Assembly: GCF_026914265.1 (NCBI RefSeq)
Contig: NC_069135.1
Coordinates: 35,225,756 to 35,289,755, forward strand
DNA: 64,000 nucleotides
From: Mya arenaria
Lineage: Eukaryota > Mollusca > Bivalvia > Myida > Myidae
Direction of reading: 5' to 3'
Every line of letters starts with the position of its first letter. Position 1 is the stretch's first letter. The notes beneath the pieces are model-generated. The model saw only the letters and a list, made by a program, of their open reading frames with translations, made no database searches and was not told where the DNA came from. A program made the position numbers and the translations under genes. Below are positions 57,631 to 64,000 of the stretch, in pieces.

Positions 57631-60600
57631 ATGGAAAGGAAAATTAAAGATGAATTTAGACTGAGGAAATTTGGATTTTCGCATTTTAGCGCCGACTCTT
57701 TGGTGCTGTCTCAGGTGGGCAAATCGTAAATGTTGCTTTTGTTTTAAAGTTTAAGCTATATTTCTGTTATCAACAAATTCAATTTGGTATGACAGTATGT
57801 CGACTTGTCAGCATCGAAGTAATAGAATGTGAAATAGCGGATGGATGTTGATATTAAAGCTGCTCTCTCACAGTTTTACTGCTGTTGACGTCCTTTTTAT
57901 TTTTATTTGTCTTGGAATAAACCATTTTTTTTCGTAAATGTCTCGATACCAGTTATTCTAGACTGGTGTCGACCGATCAGATGATGATGATGATGATGAT
58001 GGTGATGGTGGTGGTGGTTTTGGTGGTGGTGGAGGTAATGATGATGATGGTGATGATGATGATGATGATGATGATGACATTGCTGAAGTTAATGAAACCT
58101 GTATTTGCAACACTTATACAATACATGCACGCATGGGTCAGTCCGCGAGACAAGTTTAAGACAATGAGACAGTTATTTTTTGCTGTTTTTTATGGAATGT
58201 CGCCGCGATTCAGCAAAAAAAATTATGTAAAATTATAGATAACAAATACAATTCTAAAGGCCAGTTAAGCTATGATATGATATGGAAGTTATCAAAAAGA
58301 AAATATTATCAAAGTTTCGAAACACATTTACAACCTTGAAAGTAAGAAATAAAATACATTAAAAAAGAGCTAAATAGTAAATACAAAAAGGAAAACAAAG
58401 AGTTAAGACCCACTGCTTGATTCGATCCCAGGTTCTGAATTGTAAAACGAGGCCTTGGCTGGTATTCAATCCTGGCTTTAATTGGATCTAAGAACGATGT
58501 AGCTAATCGGATTACATGTAATTAATAACTGACCAATAGAGTGGATGAAGTCAATGATGTATGACCATAACGTTGAGTATTGAATTCCTCCCTTCACCGC
58601 TTAACCACTTCGATGTTATGAAATAGCGTAAACACAAAGTGTATTTCTATCGCAAAATCGCAACATTGTAGCTTAAGTTACGTATAAAGAGAACACATTT
58701 TTGAACGAACCCATATTTGTTGACTCTTCGCTAACAAAGAATTGTTCAATTATTGTTATTATTCTCTTTATTTTCATCCGAAAGTGATTAAAGAATATCA
58801 AACAAACAAACGGTCATATGTACAGTATATACAGCAATACATATTACATATTAAATATACTGAAGCTCAAAGTTGTTACACTATGATGACGATGTAAATG
58901 AAATAATATTGTAAGATAAAGCATATACTTTAAAACTGAGCGTATATTTTCTGTGTTTTAGGCTATAAGAATAACGTGGTGTACAATGGACTAAGTGTTA
59001 CATTATTTTTAAAGCTGTCGTATAAGTTTTCAAGATAATTTAAAGTTTAGTTTTCGGAATATGACCTACTAACAGACTGACCAAAGTTGAGGGCGTAGCT
59101 TTAAACAGTACATGATGTATGATATGAAGGTAGTGGAATGTCACTAATGTACTCCAGCTATCAGCACGGTGTCGCCACATGCACCACACATGATTTGTGC
59201 GTCAGTACTCAGGGGCGTAGCTAGGCCTAAAAACCCCGATGGTTCTATGTTAGTTTGGGGACTTTTATATATGTGCTTTACACACACTTGATTATATTTG
59301 CAATGATTACAATAAAATCGAGAAACACACCCTGTACATAGTTTCATTAAACACCAACATTTAGTTAAAATAAAACAAAGTTTTGAGTTGTTAAAAGTGT
59401 TTGAGCAGCTAATAGTTTTTATTGCATCTTTGGGTTATTTAAATGTTGTCATTTTTCAAAAATACTGTAGGCGCAGGCCTACAAGGCCTATAATTTTATG
59501 TAGCTACGCCACTTGTACTGATATCATTTGTACCATAATTGTACTCCGAAGCCTGCTTTAATGAACACCTAGACGATGAATCGTGAATATGGGATAGTTA
59601 AACCATTGTCATTTCAACACGATCTCACGGTGAACCAGGCACCGATAATAAATTGCATAACTCTGTTATATTATAACATGTTATGAAATATATCGATTTC
59701 TATTAATTGCCTGTATTTATTGCCTATTATTATTTATTTGTTTGAATTCTCAATTAACAAATGTAAATTCATACAAATTACAAATATGCATTAGCGGATC
59801 CGGGAAGAGGAGGGGGGGGGGGCACCCGGAGCGCACACCCTAAAAAGTTGTTTTTTTAATTCAATATAGCAGAAAAAGTAATATATACACCCAAAATGCA
59901 CCATTTCGGACTTAAATTTTTTGTTTGTTTGTTTGTTTTTTGCAAAATAAAACCCTGCCAACATTTTAAACTAAATAAATATAGATTCTGGGAGGTAGAG
60001 GGGCATGTTGCCCCCTCTAAATAAAATCCTGAAAACGCCCCTGATATGTGTGTATCTTGATAAACAAAATGATAAACAAGTAAGAAGTAGGCTACGGCCC
60101 TTAAATGTTTTATGTCATTAATTAAAACACACACTGATAGAATACTAATGAACTTGACCGAAGGCATTTCAATTAAAGCTGCACTATCACAGACTGACCG
60201 ATTTGACAACTTGTTTCACTGTTGTCTCTTAATCAGCTGATTTTGGCATCAGTGTGTTCAAATCAGTCACATGGGATTGTTTGGAAATTTTCATAAAACA
60301 TCAAATTTCAAACGTACTTACATGAAAACTGCGATCTGCTCTTTTGTCCTTGGTTTCCAGACATTACCGCAAATAATGGCTCATTTTAAGAAACAAATGT
60401 TGTAAAAGAATCAATTTGTGAGAGGGCAGTTTTAAATGGATACTTTGTACAAATAAAGAACAAATAGATTTAGGTTCAGAAAGTGGGGGATGCAAGTCAA
60501 AAGGTTAAGCCCTAAAGATTTGCCCCCTCAAGTACAAATCCTGAAACCGCCCCTGATATGTGTGTAACTTGATAAACAAATGATAAACAAGTTAGAATTG

Positions 60601-63600
60601 GTCACCGACCATTAAATGTTTAATGTTAATACTTAGAACCCACACCAATAGAACACTTATGAACATGACCGGAGACATTTTGATTAAAGCTGCACTCTCA
60701 CAGATTGACAGATTTGACTTTTTTTTTTTTTTTTTTTGTCTCAGAATCAGCTGATTCTTTTGGCATCAGTGTAAATCAGTCATATAGGATAACACACAAT
60801 AAAGCAGATCTCAATTGTTTGGACATTTTCATAAAACATCAAATTTCAATCGTATATATATGAAAACTGCGATCTGCTCTTTAGTCAGCAGACTATTGTC
60901 TTTGGTTTCAAGACATTTACGCAAAAATGGCTCATTTTAAGAAACAAATGTTTTAAAAAGAATCAATTTGCGAGAGTGCAGCTTAAAGGGATAACTTGTC
61001 ATATATATATGGTACAGTGTCACATGTAAAATATAAAATAGTCCGCATGGTTTCAGAAAGAGTGTTGAAGCCTTCCATAAGTCCCCCCCCCCATCTGTGT
61101 ATAGATCATAACTTATGTGTATATATATGGCTTTATTTCTACTGCTGACTGCTGTCTATCAGATCTAAGATATGATATCGAAGATATGAATAAATTGTTG
61201 CGGATGTCACCCCTCTGCCACCGTGAATGTGCCACCTAGATACCTTATCAAAATGCATTTGTATTTTTCTGGAAATTCCTTTATAGAAAATGTGTATGAT
61301 TTTTGTCAAAATAATCAGTCCTACTCAACAATGTCTTGAAGTGTTGTGGTTATTGCAGCTATTTTAAGAAAAATATGTGCTTTTTTGTAACCAGGAAATG
61401 AATTAAAATCGCTAGTTTTCATTATCTAATTGAATATTTGTCTTATTTGAAAATATATTATCAAGAACTCACAAAACACACCTAACTGGCCGTCAACGAG
61501 TCTTCTGACGGGAAAAATAGTTGAGTTACTGTCTGAGTAATGTTACTTAAATATTTGTGTGAATCTCAGCTAAGCTACCGCATTGAATGTTTCAGCACAA
61601 GAAAGACAACTCATAATAAAATAAAATAGTTAAAGTGACACTCTTATTCAAAATCAATACTTACACATTGTATAACAAACATAATTTTTGAGTGATAAAC
61701 CTTTAACTACTTACTAAATAATGCATTTATGGAAACTATTAATTACTAATAACAAAATACTAACCGTGTATTCAATAGCTGAAAACGCAAAAAGATTCAA
61801 TGATTGGTGAATGCTAAAATATTTATTGTGAACTACTGTCGTCTCATAATGTAGAAATGCCGTGTTTTCTGTACCTTTCTTTCTTAATAAACACTATATC
61901 CTTCATAAAAAAACATTGTTTTCGATCTGTTTGGGTATATTAAAACAATTGCATTAATTGTGGAAAATCTTTAAAGGTGCGCCGACTCCTACTCCCTAAC
62001 AAGGTATTACAGTACCACTGTTAATACGATTGTTTAAATTTACCCAAAATAATGGATTAATATCGAAAGCAGTGATGCTTATGAAGGATACTGTGTTTTA
62101 TTCGAAAGAAAGGTGCAGAAAACACGGTGTGTCTAATTTATGAGATGAGAGTTGATCACTGTATATCATTTAGCACACACCAATTATTTAACATTTTTGC
62201 GTTTTCAGCTATTAAATACACGGTTACATGCTTGTTATCAGTTATTAATATTTTCCGCAAAAGCGTTATTTAGGAGGAAGTAAAAGGTTTATCACTCAAA
62301 ACTATTCGTTGGACAAGCGTATGTATTGATTTTAAATACGAGTGTCACTTTAAAAGTTATTATTTCCTTTAAGTACGCCTTTATGGACATGGAAAAAGAT
62401 AACAACCTTGCTTTATAGTTTTCTCCTCAGATATGACAATGCTTTTGACGATTTTATGGCAATGGTAGACTTGAGACAGGGAAACATCAGATATGTCAAA
62501 ATAATGAAACAGTATCCCTGAACCCTCATAATTGTAGCTAATCAAGCGGCGAGCCCCAGATAAATTCAAGGTTGTTTTTCAAGGTTGTTGTTATTGTTGA
62601 AAAATAATGCTAAAAATGCATTGGATTTTATGTTTATTTCTTTGAAAAATTAAGTTCAGTTTAGTGTTTGCCAATGAGAACGCAGAAAAGTTTCGATTTT
62701 TAAACACCCAGAAAGCCTATGAATAAAACAAACGTTTCAGATCCATAAAGTCATTAACTGGTAATGCTTTTGTGGCCTTTTTAGAGGTACGCTCATGATC
62801 GCTTACTAGTACAGAGAGATTCGCGACAACACTAATCAAGTTATTATTTATTTTTGCTTTATCAAATATCGACATGGAGGCTGCGCTCAGCAAATGCCAA
62901 TTGTTTAGTTAAGACAAATTGACCGATACCTATAACCAGACATTTGAATCTTGTGAAGTGCATTAAAACACACCTTAAGACATTGTGTTGGATTCTTCTT
63001 TACATATTGTATTTTAAGGCCCAATTACGTGTAATGAAATTAAAACTTGTCTGAAAACTTTAAAAAAAAAACACATATCAAGGAGATAAGCTAATTCATG
63101 ATTTTCGTTGATATAGAGATAAAGCGATACTGAACATTGAAGAAAATGGAGGGGAAAATTGTGGCTTAATTTGTCAAAATTGAAGCGATTTGATATACTA
63201 GTTTAATGTTGTTTTTTATTTAAAACATGCTTAAGAACAAAGTATCACTTTTATCAAGAGGCGTTTTCGTCTTAAACATTTGATACTTATTATTACCAGC
63301 CAATTATTTTATTATCAAAAAATATTTTCACTATAAAAGGCAAAAGCACCAATGAACTCGAATAACTGATTTCTTCAAAATTTTCGAATTTAATTTGTTT
63401 ACCAGCGCACTTACTATTGATATTCTAACTGCCGTAGGTATAAAGATATCACAAAAAGGTATGTGAGATACTGAAACAGATGTTAAAATTGTACTTTATA
63501 ACACATAGTTGCATTCCTGAATAAATACATATATCTGGATAACAAATAGGAACTATTAAACATATGCTAATCTTCGCAAGTTTACATTTATTGTCGGCGC

Positions 63601-64000
63601 CAGGACTGCGCGTCATCGTACTATTTGATGTTAATCTGTTGTGTCTATGTTGCAGTGGGATATCCCGGCGCCTGTTTACGTGGTGTACCGGGTGTTGGTG
63701 TCCGCCTACTGCGTGTTCGCCTTCACACAGCTCTTCGTCACCGCTCAGGACCCTAACCACAGGCTGATGGCTTATCTCACCGTATGGACATACCTTCTGC
63801 TCACTATTTACTTTGTGTCTTCGTTGCTTGTGACGTTATACAGAACGTACATCGGACGTGGACGACGTCAGTCAGTATCAGAGACGGTCAGCTTCGCTAG
63901 ACAAACGGACGCAAACGTAAACGCTGTCACACAAAATGGCTACAGAAATCCAGCCTTTAACGATACAGAGAAACAGTCGAGAGCCGTTGTTGCCTCCAGT
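57631..64000 (+). CDS. Rolling-stone-like multipass membrane protein (3' partial at window edge)
   Basis: Exon 1 is 57631-57714 (28 codons, MERKIKDEFRLRKFGFSHFS then ADSLVLSQ; donor CAG|GTGGGC). Exon 2 starts at 63656 after TGTTGCAG and is still open at 64000. The junction is in phase and gives SQ-WDIPAPVYVVYRVLVSAYC, the W-x-P-x(3)-Y-x-x-YR signature I associate with the rolling stone family (Drosophila rost, needed for myoblast fusion). Two hydrophobic segments follow: residues about 34-55 (VYVVYRVLVSAYCVFAFTQLF) and 67-90 (YLTVWTYLLLTIYFVSSLL). A polar stretch (YRTYIGRGRRQS, DTEKQ) comes after. The first ATG follows an in-frame TGA at 57586, so the start is well supported. The 5.9-kb intron is full of repeats. 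The downstream half, with further membrane segments, lies outside the window. Function in molluscs is not known to me. Confidence 0.85.
57976..58078 (+). repeat. (ATG)n/(GTG)n microsatellite
   Basis: Tracts of GATGAT, GGTGGT and GATGAT triplets in intron 1 of the rolling-stone-like gene. The poly-Met/Val frame is spurious. Confidence 0.95.
58445..58600. repeat. Short palindromic interspersed repeat (tattcaat type)
   Basis: GGTATTCAATCCTGGCTTTAAT through CGTTGAGTATTGAATTCC has inverted ends. The body (AAGAACGATGTAGCTAATCGG, AATAACTGACCAATAGAGTG) matches 725-865 in reverse complement. Confidence 0.65.
59212..59512. mobile_element. Non-autonomous element with GGGGCGTAGCTA ends
   Basis: The left GGGGCGTAGCTAGGCCTA and right TAGGCCTATAATTTTATG then TAGCTACGCC are inverted, with shared AGGCCTA blocks inside. 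No transposase; a minus-strand frame inside it is spurious. It lies in intron 1 of the rolling-stone-like gene. Confidence 0.6.
60173..60435. mobile_element. TTAA-type MITE copy
   Basis: It runs from TTAAAGCTGCACTATCACAG to GAGAGGGCAGTTTTAA. Shorter than the reference copy through loss of central sequence. Confidence 0.75.
60684..60986. mobile_element. TTAA-type MITE copy
   Basis: It runs from TTAAAGCTGCACTCTCACAG to GCGAGAGTGCAGCTTAA, with a poly-T tract after the left end. It is the duplicated partner of 60173-60435. Confidence 0.75.
61630..62353. mobile_element. Palindromic dimer of the second TTAA-type MITE
   Basis: The ends TTAAAGTGACACTCTTATTC and ATACGAGTGTCACTTTAA are inverted and each includes TTAA. 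The two halves are inverted copies of each other: GAAAGAAAGGTGCAGAAAAC on the right is matched by GTTTTCTGTACCTTTCTTTC on the left. A spacer of about 150 bp separates them. It lies in intron 1 of the rolling-stone-like gene. Confidence 0.7.

Larger units (their letters stand above)
60000..60986 (+). repeat. Direct duplication of about 511 bp, each copy carrying a TTAA-type MITE
   Basis: Blocks CGCCCCTGATATGTGTGTA, AACTTGATAAACAAATGATAAAC and ATGAACATGACC occur in the same order in 60040-60170 and 60550-60680, each leading directly into a TTAA-type MITE (60173-60435 and 60684-60986). The spacing of the MITE left ends is 511 bp. The flanking repeat (CTCTAAATAAAATCCTGAAA and CTCAAGTACAAATCCTGAAA) is of the 43335-type. 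Confidence 0.75.

Noticed and set aside
59144..59347. Cys-rich minus-strand frame (CTGCVSRFYCNHC)
   Set aside because: It overlaps a non-autonomous element with GGGGCGTAGCTA ends and has no exon signals or family match.

Overview
The window looks like nuclear DNA of a bivalve mollusc. It is AT-rich, its genes are split by many GT-AG introns, and it is crowded with short non-autonomous transposons, tRNA-derived repeats and minisatellites of the kind common in bivalve genomes. The order or species is not provable from sequence alone. Two genes could be rebuilt exon by exon in full: RPN1 and IPO9, each with every exon junction in phase and a protein close in length to the vertebrate one. A rolling-stone-like gene is cut by the right edge, a cysteine-rich secreted or GPI-anchored protein lacks its 5' end, and one small secreted peptide gene is likely. 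All similarity statements come from recall of the families; no search was run.

Layout. 1-1821: repeats upstream of gene 1. 1822-7414 (+): last five exons of the cysteine-rich protein. 7415-10214: intergenic, with a tandem array of tRNA-like monomers. 10215-16008 (-): RPN1, ten exons, whose introns hold a miniature LTR retrotransposon and two long near-perfect palindromes. 16009-16309: a 301-bp divergent promoter with two ETS-type sites. 16310-40331 (+): IPO9, 24 exons, with one probable U12-type intron, several nested transposons and a 40-bp minisatellite that repeats the 5' splice site of the penultimate exon. 40332-57630: a gene-poor, repeat-rich block that includes a small secreted peptide gene at 45652-45873 (-), a 58-bp satellite (about 49.0-50.1 kb), a 41-bp purine-rich minisatellite (51.56-54.03 kb) and a 40-bp tandem array (56.08-56.83 kb). 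57631-64000 (+): first two coding exons of a rolling-stone-like membrane protein around a 5.9-kb intron.

RPN1 (oligosaccharyltransferase subunit in the ER) and IPO9 (nuclear import of histones and other basic cargo) are housekeeping genes that appear to share one bidirectional promoter. No pathway links the other genes. The most unusual items are a 366-bp TRIM-like element whose LTRs carry a tRNA-like sequence and which has a tRNA-Lys-type primer site, the multiplied splice donor in IPO9, the paired 45-bp and 83-bp palindromes in RPN1 intron 6, and a three-level nest of mobile elements in IPO9 intron 14. Most long open frames in the window are translations of minisatellites and are not genes.
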